Shown piece by piece: positions 25,420-36,229 of a DNA stretch of 64,000 nt (positions are counted from its first letter, which is position 1; each line of letters starts with the position of its first letter). This DNA comes from Cerioporus squamosus. Lineage: Eukaryota > Basidiomycota > Agaricomycetes > Polyporales > Polyporaceae. The position numbers and the translations under genes are program-made. Location: assembly GCA_022592435.1 (NCBI GenBank), contig JABYQS010000016.1:310001-374000 (forward strand). Reading direction: 5' to 3'. The notes under the pieces were generated by a model, which made no database searches, was not told the origin of the DNA, and worked only from the letters and a program-made list of their open reading frames with translations.

Positions 25420-26474
25420 ATGAGCATAGTCGTAAAATGGGGGAGGGAGAGGTATGTCGTAGCCACGCCTTCGCAGCACGTCCATCTGTCCTCTGACGTA
25501 CCATCCAAACTTCCTCCCAACCTTGCGCCACCACGCGGCCAACGCGTCCTTTCCTCTCCGGCAACGTCTCTTCGTGCTGTGCCTCGCTTCCGTAGGCTGC
25601 ACTTCCCCGTCCCCCCTCCGGACGCGAAGCTGGGGCAGCTGCGGCACGACATCGCTGAATACACTCAGCTGCCAGCACAGTCGTTCAAGCTCATCCATGC
25701 TGGTGCTGTGATGAAGGACGATAATGCGCCAGGTATGTATGTGCCCTCGTCACTCGACCGATGGTGTGCCTGCGCTTCCGCACGAACCGAGCGTCGATCG
25801 ATCCACGAGCTCGTATAATTGGGATCATCTCCGTGCAGGGTTAGCGCCTCGGACTGTCTTCCCGACTTTCTTCCACGCTGATAGCCCTCGTATGTCTTCG
25901 AAGCGTCACCATGCCGTCACGTCCACACCGTTTCTCGCATCGGACGAGCGTTGTCTGCCCTATGACCTGTGCTGCATCTGACGTCATTCATCTCTTTAGT
26001 CTCTGCGTATGGCATCAAAGGGGGCTCTACCATCGCCCTCGTCGGCGGCGGCGAACCTGTCAAGGCTCCCTCAAAACCTTCTGAGAAGGCACCTCGCACG
26101 GAGAGAGTACGATCACCCAAATTCGCAGTGAGCTGGACAAGGTTCGCTCCACCCTCCGGCCAGATGTCGACTCCTTCCTGAGCGCACTCACACCCGCGAG
26201 TGCCGCCGCGCACGTGGGCCCGGAGCCGACGACGACGGCCCTACCTCCAAAGCCAGCGTCCGCAGCAGGGTCAGGGATACGGCGACCAGCGGATTTCTCT
26301 CAAGAACATGTCCGGCTTGGGGAGATGCTTCTGCAGAGCCTCCTGCGCCTCGATGCGATGAGCGTAGAGGGTGACTGGGAAGCAGCCCGGAACGAGAGGA
26401 GGGCTGCCGTCAAAGAGGTGCAAGCGTTGTTGGACAGGCTCGACGGCGCCTGGCGTGTGCGTGCCCGGAATTAG
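25420..26474 (+). CDS. Ubiquitin-like / BAG domain Hsp70 co-chaperone, with an apparent frame break
   Basis: Exons 25420-25451, 25596-25732, 26000-26474. The Ubl half starts MSIVVKWGRERLHFPVPPPD and ends SAYGIKGGSTIALVGG. The C-terminal half is a BAG domain (SQEHVRLGEMLLQSLLRLD to RLDGAWRVRARN), which binds the Hsp70 ATPase domain and promotes nucleotide release. The two halves lie in different frames: one base is missing in or next to the GAGAGAG run at 26101-26107, so the exons sum to 644 nt instead of 645. This may be a sequencing error or a real inactivating deletion. Upstream of the chosen ATG a hydrophobic segment (AFVPLLLILARIAYV) is open in frame, so a membrane-anchored form, as in some yeast BAG proteins, is possible. 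Introns of 144 and 267 nt are long for this genome. Confidence 0.78.
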
Positions 26475-27387
26475 AGCTATGCATCTTGCGGAAGTACCAC
26501 TAGTTATTGGCTCAGAGGCCGCGCTCTGATTGGATACCCGATGGTGTACGTCGCGCTGCGATGCTTGTATTCCTTATCGCAGAAGATGCAGAAGGTTATG
26601 GTGTCCTCGACGGTCGGCCTCCGATTGGGCTTTGCTGGTCTTCGTCCTTGCCTCGCATGCGCTATGACGCCATTGGGTTCCCCGCGGGGCAGCGATCTCT
26701 TCTGACCCCTTCTCCGTCCGTATGTCTCGGGAGAACCACCGGATGCTTCTCTGTCGTGCACGCGACACACAAGTGTGTCGATGGAAGGTCCGTTCACTCT
26801 GTCTCCTCCTCATACGAGTATGTCATCTCACGACCTACCGCCGGCAGAAGCTGGCTTTCGCAAATAACCACAGTCCTCTACGCATCTGATACGGATGCGC
26901 GCTCAAGTTACCCCGGCGACGGGAGTCGATACGCCACATGCATCACATCTCCAAGATGCGCCATGGCGCAGCGGGTGCTCCATGGATCAATTAGAGACTT
27001 AACCGCATGATTCACTTTACCGAGGTACGCTATTTCGCCGCCAGTGGCCAGTGGCCACTAGCATCCTCTCTCACCTTGTCCTGCGTTATGTATCAACAAT
27101 ACTCTGACGCGACTATCCCGCTGTTCGTCGGTCGGGTCGACAAGTCTTCCGAGCAGCCTTGTGTTTGAAACTTTGGTAAAGTAAGTATAGGTCCGTCCCA
27201 TGCCATCATAAGCCAGCTTGTGTTTTGAAGCTCACAGGTATCTCAGCGTTGTTTCATCTTATACAGTTCATGCTGTCGCGCGGTGAAACGTGTTATATAT
27301 ACACCTCACAAGATATGCATGAGGCATTACGACTCGTCTTGCTAGCCCTGCTGCCCGCCGCCATTCACTGTGCCACACTCGACCATG
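26475..27387. other. Intergenic region
   Basis: About 0.9 kb between the BAG gene and the first beta-barrel gene. The frame open at 26507-27010 starts with a non-ATG codon and has no domain. Nothing else is recognised. Confidence 0.45.
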
Positions 27388-27899
27388 CTAGGGTTTCTCC
27401 GAACCCGAACTCGAGACGAACTCCCAAGTGACGGCGATGAGGCCGAGGTCCACATCTGCTAGTTTCTCGAAAGCAGCCGTGCCCAGGTCGATGTGGGTGC
27501 TGTTGCACCCAACACATTCATCTAGTACCGTGACTTCGACGGATTTGTTGTTCTCTTTGTCTATGTTTAAGGTTGGTCAGCTATTCCCGTCTTTGAGGGC
27601 TCGACAGTGGCGTACTCGTGACTCTCATGCGTTCTTTGCAGTGCCTGCCGTGCTCGTAGATTTGGGTACTAACTGCCACGACCATGTCGTTCTCCCCGCT
27701 GTGGACTCCGCAAGCACCCAGTCCGGGTGTGAAAAATGTGGCTGGAAGTCGGGCCGAGCAGACCTCTTGTGAGTCGATCATACCCTCAAGGCCGTGAAAT
27801 TCACCAACCTGATCCCTCAATGGCTCTCACGTTGGCCATCAGTCCCGCCATGGTCAGAGCGAAGGCGATTGCGACGCCCGCGAAGTGTTGAGTGTACAT
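27388..27899 (-). CDS. Small secreted double-psi beta-barrel protein (RlpA-like), divergent copy
   Basis: Exons 27809-27899, 27616-27741, 27388-27560 (129 aa). A signal peptide (GVAIAFALTMAGLMANVRA) is followed by a DPBB domain: FFTPGLGACG, then NKENNKSVEVTVLDECVGC and THIDLGTAAFEKLADVDLG ending VTWEF. The DECVGC and IDL...AF motifs are those of RlpA/expansin-fold proteins, which fungi annotate as riboflavin aldehyde-forming enzyme-like or barwin-like. It is the most divergent of the five copies here and has a longer tail (SSSGSEKP). Activity is unknown; binding to or loosening of cell-wall polysaccharides is a reasonable guess. Introns are 67 and 55 nt; the first uses a weaker GTTGGT donor. 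Confidence 0.82.
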
Positions 27900-28713
27900 G
27901 ATGAATGGGGGGGAGACTCGGCCAGAACGGTCGACACGGTCGAGGGATTGTGAGGGGAGCAGTGACCGTTCTCTGCTTTTTATACCGGACTACCTGCAAT
28001 GGGAGGAATGGTCATCCGTCTCCACGCAGCGACTAGCCAACTCCCTGACACAATAAGTAGGTGTTGTCACGTAAATTACGGAGGCCGATATCCAGACAGT
28101 TACGGCCGTCGCGGAAGTCCCACCCGAGCAAGGGCTCGATGGCGACATGCACGAACCATCTAATGCACAACTGTACATGAATGCCACGGCTCTGTCACCG
28201 CGCCCGCTGTTTCACCTTTCATGATGAGATGGAGCTCTGTTGCCTGCCGTTGAATCGCTGAATCGTGATGAGAATGGAGGGCGGTGTGTTCAGAGTTCGC
28301 CGCCAGAGTGCTGTTCATGCTTCGCTTGAATCGCTTCGCATGCAATGAACGCAATGGCGTCGCGATTGTCGCGAACCGCGAGGTCGCTTCAACGGACGTA
28401 CTCCTGCTAGGTCAAGACTAGACTCGTCCACGACAGGCAGGTCGATCAGCCAATTCTTCATATGAAAACACCTAAGGTCAATTGAATGCTCAGGAATTCA
28501 TGACGCGGTAGGGACTCAAAACGATCAAATGTCCTCAACCGACATTGACGAGCCCGACAGAGCGGGAGCTATGGTTCAATACCAGACATACCAGCAGGCT
28601 CACATACAGGCCTATTGCCTCTGCGCGGCGACTTCTACCTCATACCCGCGCCGCAGCCGTGCGTACTGCTTGAGGCTGCCGCGATGGTCTTCTCGGATCG
28701 ACGTCGGTATGCC
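27900..28713. other. Intergenic region within the beta-barrel cluster
   Basis: About 0.8 kb. Apart from the TATA box at 27978, no gene or repeat is seen. Confidence 0.4.
27978..27984 (-). promoter_or_regulatory. TATA box of the first beta-barrel gene
   Basis: TATAAAA on the minus strand, about 80 nt upstream of the ATG at 27899. The other intact copies have a similar box 80-115 nt upstream of their ATG. Confidence 0.55.
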
Positions 28714-29166
28714 TTACTCGTATTGGTAGGAGGCACCTTGGAGGACACCGACGTCCAGGCTCGCGAGCTGTTCGAACGCGCCCTCAGATAGGTCGATGTG
28801 GCCCTGTTCGCAGCTGGGGCAGAGGTCCACGACGGTCACGTCGACGAACTTATTCTGATAGTGATGTCAGCCAGCGCTGCAGTATCAAAATGGTGGAAGC
28901 ACAGTACACGAGACGCGGATATGGCGCCAGCAGTTTGCGCCGCTTGCATACTCGGATGGGCTGAGTGCAGCGACGAAGTCGCTGTTCTGGTTGATACTGC
29001 CGCAGGCTCCGTATGCGCCCCCGGGCTGGTACCAGGTGACTGCAACTTTGCGGTCAGTGTCATTAGTGTAGGTATCATGGTCGAAGAGCGCACCCTTGTT
29101 CACGTCCACGCCGAGTGCGCATATAGCAGACACGATGGCGATGGTGGATATCTGACGGTAAAACAT
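28714..29166 (-). pseudogene. Beta-barrel (RlpA-like) copy with damaged exon 2-3 junction
   Basis: The signal peptide (MFYRQISTIAIVSAICALGV), exon 2 (TWYQPGGAYGACG to GANCWRHIRV) and exon 3 (KFVDVTVVDLCPSC, HIDLSEGAFEQLASLDVG, ending QYE) are all recognisable. At the exon 2-3 junction the paralogs read T|AC CAG GGC AGA TT. Here about five bases are missing, so the usual splice reads straight into a TAA. A product is possible only if another, weaker donor (GTCTCG, nine bases upstream) is used. I therefore call it a probable pseudogene; a shortened functional protein cannot be excluded. Upstream region: a TTTTAT-type box near 29250. Confidence 0.65.
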
Positions 29167-30676
29167 ATCGGCGATGATGAGTAGATGATTTCAGAAATGA
29201 GTTTTCCGTGTGGCAGATGTCGCTTGCGGTTGGTAGCATAGACAGCGCAACTTTTATGCCTGTTCAGAGCGGCTACGGACCGCATATCAAGTTTGAGTGT
29301 GGTTTTGAGTTGGCCACCCATGAACACAGGCACATGCACCATTGCTTGTTCTGGACACCGGGAAGCATGGTGCTGCTAACGGCGAGACTGCACGAGCTTC
29401 GGTACCAGCCTTGTGTCTCCCATGTGGTGCAACGACAACCATGTGCAAACTCAATTTCATACTTGGCCAGAACGGCCAGCTTGCAGCAGGCTTCAAGATG
29501 TCAACCCGAACGTTTCTAGCTGCATAGCCCTGCTGTGGGCGCTTGGCGGGTTTTGCCATAACATGTGCCGGCGAGGGCGAGACTGAATCTTACGAGGATG
29601 TCCGAAGCCGATACCGCGATTGCCGCTCCGATGTCAAGGAGACTCGCCGACAATGTGTTGCAATGTCCAGTCTGACATCGCACCCTGAGGATCGCGTGCA
29701 GCTCGCGCGCATGCATGGTGTAGTCGTGTATGACCAATGTCAGGTCAACCCGCTGCGCTCCGCAACACTCTCGGCCGGATGTCTCGACTTCGTTTGGAGC
29801 TTCCGGCCATCCCGGCAAGCACGCAAGACATATGAAGCTCAATCGCACTGGCCGACAAGATGCAAGTGCCATAGAGAGGGATACAACATAGCTCACGTCG
29901 TGGTATGTGAGAATATAGTATTGAACAAGGCTGTGATGGCAACCAGCATCTGTACAGCGGCATCACGAGCGTGTGCTCATGGGCCGATGTGTTGACCCTT
30001 GAGCACACGTTCGAAATGTCGAGCCAAATCGCCAGTGCAACTCACGGTCACAACTCCAACCCCCAAATCATCCGGGCCCAAAGAAAATGATTACTCGCCT
30101 GCAATTATAAAGAGTAGCCCTCAAGCCTGGAGACCGCGCATGAATCTGCCGCATGACGAGTCTCGTTGCCAGGCCTTGAGGTTGTCCGGGGAGCTTGAGG
30201 GTTTGCCGTTGCATCCTCACGGTGCTGGATCGGAGCGTCTTATGCCTCCGGAACTGGCTGGCCAGCGGTAGTACCGCAACGACCACGGGCGGCGAGCGCA
30301 CGTAGGTCTGGTTATCTAGTACCTAGTTGAGCAGTAGTAGCGACGTGGCGTCAATGGGGTTGCGTGGAGGCCGCCTTCGGCAGGGCCTTGAAATGACATA
30401 TCTGTATGCGCAAGAGCAATGTATCAGTTTCTATCTCCTTCACTCCCGGGACACGAGGGCCGTGGTCATCTTGAACTTTTAGCTGAGACGAACGACGTAG
30501 GAGAGAGTGGGAGGCGAGAACACCGCTTCGACGACCAGAACCCTAACCCCGGGGCTCGAAATGGCCAGCAGCCGAGTGGGCACCAGCATTGTTGAAACCT
30601 CAACAATATCAGAAGTGGCTTCAGGTTCATACATATTACTACACGAAGTTACAGAGTGCGCAGCGGATTAGATTCT
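29167..30676. other. Intergenic region within the beta-barrel cluster
   Basis: About 1.5 kb between two copies. Open frames (for example 29543-29995 on the plus strand) show no domain. No RNA gene or repeat is recognised. Confidence 0.4.
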
Positions 30677-31136
30677 TCACTCATAATTCCAAGTGACATG
30701 GATGCGGCCGGCATCGAGGCTCGCGAGCTTCTGGAAGGCTCCGGTGGAAAGGTCGATGCTGCCAGAAGCACAGCCAGGGCAAAGGTCGACGACGGTAGCG
30801 TCGACGAACCGACCTTGGTCTGTACAATCCTGGTATCAGCGGTTGTCCAGGTCAACTATGGCTGACTCACAGTGGACCCCAATGTGGCGCCAGCAGTTCG
30901 AACCACCAGCGTACTGGTCGGCACTAAGAGCAACGACGAGGTCGCTGTTCTGGCTAGGTGCGCCGCAAGCCCCGAGGCCGCCGTTGGGCGTGTACCAGGT
31001 CGCTGGTCAAGGGGATGTCAGAGACGAGGAACAAGGGCCAGAGGGAGTACCTACCATCTCCCGCATATTCGGCAGCTGAGGGAGCTGCCGTGACAGCGAC
31101 AGCGGCGAGGGCAATGGCAAGGATAGTCTTGAACAT
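30677..31136 (-). CDS. Small secreted double-psi beta-barrel protein (RlpA-like)
   Basis: Exons 31055-31136, 30871-31002, 30677-30819 (118 aa). The signal peptide is MFKTILAIALAAVAVTAAPS. The mature domain has ATWYTPNGGLGACG, SNCWRHIGV, GRFVDATVVDLCPGC and SGSIDLSTGAFQKLASLDAG, ending HVTWNYE. The cysteine pattern and the VVD-C-GC/SIDLS motif define the fungal RlpA-like DPBB (riboflavin aldehyde-forming enzyme-like) family. Exon sizes (132 and 143 nt) are identical in its paralogs at 32698 and 34670. It is probably secreted; substrate unknown. Confidence 0.9.
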
Positions 31137-32697
31137 GGCGAAGATATGGGTGGTGATGATGTGGAGAAGAAGAGGGTTCTTGAGTTGCGGAGGCTGGTAG
31201 AGCAGTAGGAGTGAATATCCTGCGGTTCCAGTGAGTAGCTAGCCAGCTTATATACATTGCACGGCAGCGCTATCTATGGACTTAGGTCCATGTCGAGCGA
31301 GCAGTGACAGAGCTGCACCGAAGTCTGCTCGTCCGGTCGGCTCGCGAGTTCGCTAGAACATGCGCAACCACGGAGCGACACGGTGACAGGACGTGTATGA
31401 CAGCGCCAGATATTCTGCACTAAGTGCGAGTACTGCAGCGCTGTTCGCAAACCCTGTTTTATTCAAGCGCGGTCGTTTGCAATGATGTTCAACCCACTTG
31501 CCTGTCGTCTTTGTTGTCTTGCCTATATTGCATGTGCGGCATGCTCGCTGGGAATCAGCTCGTCATTCTGGGTACCATAGATCGCGGCGCGGCTCACCTC
31601 GAGCTCCACTGGCCGTTGACAGTTTCACTCCTCCACGGAGGGTGATTGAAGCTCTGGTCACGCCTTGCTAGAGCGGATCACTCGCATATGGATTGGTACC
31701 CGAGCTCCTCCGGTAGCAATCTTTGAAACAACGCACCATAAACGGTAGAAGTTTCAGAGGCCACATTGACGTCGCACAGTGAGATTGTCGCCTTAACATT
31801 GCAAACAGTCAGAGTATGCACAGGAGATACTGAAAACATCAGCAGCTGGTCAGAGCCTCATGACAAACGCGCTGGGGTACTCACTCGTACTAGTAGCTGC
31901 GCTCCGCCAGCACGGCCGGAATGATGATTGTGCGCATCGCCAACAGGTCTAATATCCTCGTTGGCTGGGCATGATGGTTGTGACGCCTGCATATGTCCGC
32001 CGAGACGGACCGCCGGCGTAGTTTGAAATCCTGACATGTGGCTATGCGACTGCAGCTCAGTGGATAGAAGAGTACGATTGGCGTCACTTGGGCCTAATGT
32101 CAGATCCCTGAGGCTCCGGAGCATACCAGACCTACTTCCTGTGCAACAGGTGAGATGCAATAAGAGGGGGTGGCGGCTTCAATCACCTGAGAAACTTGGT
32201 CCCAATATTCCATTGAAGGATTGTTTGCAGTGGTGCTATGGATCCCGACCCGTTTACTAACCGCCTGCCGGCCTGGCGCTCAAGCTGAGGTTCATGTGAA
32301 TGGCGCGTCGTCGCTTCAGCTGAGAAGGTCGGTCTTGTACGACAACTTAAGTCTTCAGATAAGCGCATCAAACAAGTTCGAGGACGGGACAAGCAGTATG
32401 GGTTGCAGAAGCAAGTTGGACAACGTGCGTGTCTTGAGAAGGTCGGAGTCCGGACAAAGCCGGTCCAAGGGGCGCCGGTCAAAATACCAAGCGCTTGCTT
32501 GTGTGGCACCCGAATTGGTAAGTGCTGTGGTTTGTCCTGTACTGTAATCGTATGGTGGCTGGCGGGTCAGCGCCGTGCTATTCATGCTGGCATGCGATAT
32601 TTCTCGACAACAGATATAGTATACTGTACACATAGCTCTGGTACTAGTACTCTGGTGTTTTGTGATGGTAGTACGATTAATCGGAACCGAGGACCTT
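31137..32697. other. Intergenic region within the beta-barrel cluster
   Basis: About 1.6 kb. Apart from the TATA box at 31248, I see no coding or structural feature. Confidence 0.4.
31248..31254 (-). promoter_or_regulatory. TATA box of the beta-barrel gene at 30677
   Basis: TATATAA on the minus strand, about 112 nt upstream of the ATG at 31136. Confidence 0.55.
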
Positions 32698-33149
32698 CTA
32701 CTCGTAGTTATAGTCGACCTGAATAAGGCCGGCGTCGAGGCTAGCGAGTTGCTGGAAAGCGCCCTCGGAGAGGTCGATGTGACCAGGCTCGCAGCCGGGG
32801 CACTCATCGACGACGGTCACGTCGACAAATCTGCCCTGGTCTGAAAAGTCGCGTGAGTTCATCTGGCCGGACATGAGCGAGAAGAGAGACATACACCACA
32901 CGCCGATGTGGCGCCAGCAGTTCGCACCGCCTGCATACTCGGAGGGGCTAAGAGCGACGACGAAGTCGCTGTTCTGGCTAGGGGCACCGCAGGCTCCAAA
33001 ACCGCCGTTGGGCTGGTAATAAGTAGCTGTGCGCACAGTGAGCTCATCACGTTAACATCGGTAAATAGACGGAGCTTACCGGTTCCTGCATGCACGCCGA
33101 GGGTGAAAGCAGCGGAGACAAGAGCGAGGATGGTGGTTTTGGAAAACAT
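32698..33149 (-). CDS. Small secreted double-psi beta-barrel protein (RlpA-like)
   Basis: Exons 33080-33149, 32895-33026, 32698-32840 (114 aa). The signal peptide is MFSKTTILALVSAAFTLGVHA. The domain shows TYYQPNGGFGACG, ANCWRHIGVW, GRFVDVTVVDECPGC and HIDLSEGAFQQLASLDAG, ending VDYNYE. It is closer to the damaged copy at 28714 (shared SPSEYA and HIDLSEGAF) than to the one at 30677, so duplication occurred more than once. Introns are 53 and 54 nt. Confidence 0.9.
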
Positions 33150-34669
33150 ATTGAGATGAGTGTACAAATGGAGACTTGTGCGCAGAGGAATGTGCGGAGG
33201 GTTCTCGAGTGGCAGATCTCGCTGACGGTTAGTTGGTGCAGTTTTGCGAGGTTTTATACCTACGATCTTTGGGCGCTGACACTGTGTTGTAGTCCTAGTC
33301 TGCTCTGGAATGACTGGTCACCATCGGTCTGACCGGACACGCCCTACTGAACTGGGCGGCGTACCCCTGGAGACAATGTGTCTTCGTCGGTGGCTGCACC
33401 ATATAGGGTTCCGGAACGGGTCTTGTTCTTTGCATACTGTTCCGGACGATGCGGGCGTGCATGCGCTGGACGTAGCCTACGACCGATTCCGGGATTGGCA
33501 ATCCTCCTTAGGTTCGTAACGAGTTGGTTGCATATGCAACGTATTTCACCACTCCCGACCTGTACGATGATGACGGAGTCTGTGGTGGTCAGAGCGGTCC
33601 GTGACCATCGTCCTCCTTAGGTTCATCGGAAGGAAGCGCTCCAAGTGGCAAGAAAGTTTGGACTAGTTGAGACGCAGCGTGAGGTACCACCCATGAGCGT
33701 CCTGGGTGCATCAGACAGCGCGCGATGATTATACTAGTACTCACCGCTACCCACGGCATTCGCATCCCCTGTGTGTATAACCTCACAAGCTGGAGATCAA
33801 GGGTCCAGCAAAGTTGATGATATTGCTACGCACAGGATTAAACTCGACTCCGTATCACCCATGCGAGGGTTGAGAGGCTGGTCTCCAGCAGCCTAGCAGG
33901 GCAGCCCCGGCCTTACGAAGCGCTCCTCATGTGCATGGCGGGATCCCGCGGTCGGATCGCCTTTGATCGTCAAAGCAATTGGTCCCGCGGGCGGTATGTG
34001 GCGTCTTGGCATGGTGGGAGACGGGGCCCCTCGGACCGGAGGCGTATATGCGCATTTAATCTGAGCTAGTGCTACGCCTGGTAGCCTGGCTGAAGACGTC
34101 GTGCGGAAAAGTTCAAAGCTACGAACCTGTTACAGGTTATAACACATGAGCCTATGCAAGGCGAACATCGTGGAGGTCTACGTTCATTGTTGAGAGTTCG
34201 GACTAAAAAGAGTCAGTGCAGCGGTAACGCGCAGACTCTAGTCACAAACCTCAAGCTCATCATTCAGAGTATGTTCCCATCCTGACGGCGGGCGAGTCGG
34301 TGGATCATACTGTCAATTACCGGCGTCTGACAAGAGATAGCCGCACATCTGTAACCGGCACAATCAGCTTTTGAGGTGAGGTGCACATACCAGATGGTTT
34401 GGCTTGCAATGAATGGAGCACCGAAGTCAGAGAGCTAAGAACGAAGTAGTAGGAGCGTGGTAGTGGCGGCGCTTGGCGGCGGTACTTACTCTCCGAAGCT
34501 GTGCCAATTCGACCCGGACCATTACCATAACCCTAACCTTACCTGACAGCACTTCGAAACCATGAGTAACTTGCAATCGAAAACAATTTGGTTCACATTG
34601 ACTAATAGCAAGACGTATGCGTTACAGCACTCTACTAAGCTCCAAGAGGGGTGCCGGTGTAGCCATCAT
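33150..34669. other. Intergenic region within the beta-barrel cluster
   Basis: About 1.5 kb. Contains the TATA box at 33252 and, near 34533, a short CCCTAACCT stretch too brief to be telomeric. No gene is seen. Confidence 0.4.
33252..33258 (-). promoter_or_regulatory. TATA box of the beta-barrel gene at 32698
   Basis: TATAAAA on the minus strand, about 105 nt upstream of the ATG at 33149. Confidence 0.55.
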
Positions 34670-36229
34670 TCACTCGAAGTCCCAAGTGACCTGGATACGG
34701 CCGGCATCGAGGCTCGCAAGCTGCTGGAAGGCACTGCATCAGGAAAAACTCCCCGTCATAATTAGTGCTAAATTAGTGGTCCGCTCGAAATAATCGCACT
34801 AATGCCGACTAATCTGTGGGCACGTCGACTTACAGAAGTTTTGAGGTCGCTGCAAGTAACGGTGGTCGGAACTAGTCGCAAGACATAGTTTGGAGCCTCA
34901 AGACGTACTGGCATGCCAGTAGTTGACTAGATGCACCGTCCAAGGCAACCCAACTTTCCCGACAAAGTGCGAGATGCCCTGCCCTAAACTGTCCCGGCAA
35001 GTCCCGGAGGAGGAAGCGCCGGCGAAAATTCCTGCGCTTGCCAGCTCGACGCCAGGCTCTCTCGTCTACGTCCACCTCTAGCTCTGTCTTCGGACTTCTT
35101 GCTGGGTTCTACGCTCTTGTGCTAGCTTGTCGTCTGTACACACCCTGGTGGCTAGTCTGTTGCCTCTCAGGGAGCTCTCCGTCTCTCGGTCTGGCTCTAC
35201 TGGGTTCATCTGGGACTTGGGATACCTCGGTAGCTTCCTGGTGTACAGCACGCTACATAGGACATTTGTGAAAATGCGGTAAGTCTCCCCCGCCATGAGC
35301 ATGATATGGCCGAGGTACTGAAGCGGCCATGTCTCCTAGGCCGATAGCCACGCCGCGGTACAGGTCACCATGCGGTAAGTCAGTTCGCCCGCCCAGTATC
35401 GTTCTCTGCGACTTGCACTATGTAGTCATGTACTATACTTGCTTCGTAAAGCTGCCCTGTCCGTCACCCTCCATATCCCGTGTGTTTCGACCCAGGCGCA
35501 TCTACCATGTTTGCTAGCTACCTGCCCCTGGCGACTATATGTACTTGTATGTTGTAGTGTGGCGTACGTATGTCGAACGTGAATAAAATGCTGTTTCTGC
35601 ACCTTCATTCACACATTGCTTGTGCCGAAGACAAGATAGCAGTAAGTAAGTATGCAAGCTTACCGAGTACGTCTCACCACCTTCTAATTGCCTGATAACG
35701 TCACTCATTATAAAGGGACCTCGAGTTTTAGCATAATGGACTAATGATCCATAATCACTATAATTAGGGCTGATTAGAGGCGATTAGTGCGGGAGGTTTT
35801 CCCTGATGTGGGAGTGAGGTCAATGCTACCGGAGGCGCATCCGGGGCACAAGTCCTCGACGGTGGCTTCAACGGATTTGCCCTGGTCTGGTGAGAGAATA
35901 GAAGTGAGTACGGCGAAAACTGCCTCCACCCGATCTAACTCACACTGCACGTTGATACGGCGTCCGCAGTTGGATCCGCCAGAGTACTGGTCGGAACTGA
36001 GAGCAACAGCGAAGTCGCTGTTCTGGATGGGAGAGCCGCAGGCACCGAGGCCGCCATTGGGCTCGTAGTAGGTAGCTGTTAGGAATGGGCCCGTTAGTCA
36101 CCATGTCATGATCAGTAAGTAGATTGAACACTGTGATTCACCATCGCCGGAAATGTCAGCCGCACGAGGGGCACCTTGGACGGCGACGGCGGCGACAGCA
36201 GCAGCAATGACGATGGCCTTGAGAGACAT
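34670..36229 (-). pseudogene. Beta-barrel (RlpA-like) copy split by a transposable element
   Basis: Exons 36142-36229 (signal peptide MSLKAIVIAAAVAAVAV), 35944-36075 (TYYEPNGGLGACG, SNCGRRINV) and a third exon in two pieces: 35809-35886 (GKSVEATVEDLCPGC, SGSIDLT) and 34670-34734 (AFQQLASLDAGRIQVTWDFE and stop). A 1072-bp element sits between the pieces. Together they measure 143 nt, exactly the third exon length of the intact paralogs, and the frame is restored, which would give 120 aa. As it stands, translation runs into the element and stops after 12 foreign codons (TAA at 35773-35775), losing the last strand of the barrel. A loss-of-function allele is inferred. Confidence 0.88.
34737..35808. 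mobile_element. Non-autonomous terminal-inverted-repeat DNA element (1072 bp)
   Basis: The ends are inverted repeats: CATCAGGAAAAACTCCCC on the left and, reverse-complemented, CATCAGGGAAAACCTCCC on the right (15 of 18 identical). A 2-bp TG is duplicated at 34735-34736 and 35809-35810. Subterminal ATTAGT/ACTAAT hexamers recur in the first 85 nt (four copies) and the last 80 nt (at least two), as transposase-binding motifs do in several DNA transposon groups. No transposase-like frame is present. The boundaries are supported independently by the restored exon of the disrupted gene. The superfamily is not identified; TG as target duplication does not match the usual TA or TTAA classes. Confidence 0.85.

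Noticed and set aside
26507..27010. Open frame of 167 codons on the plus strand
   Set aside because: Non-ATG start, no domain, no sign of splicing to neighbours.
34524..34545. CCCTAACCT, telomere-like repeat
   Set aside because: Fewer than two units, and a similar single unit near 30540; chance in GC-rich DNA, and core genes lie on both sides.
35038..35271. Short frame inside the inverted-repeat element as a transposase remnant
   Set aside because: 77 codons of hydrophobic and Ser-rich residues with no catalytic motif; the element is treated as non-autonomous.
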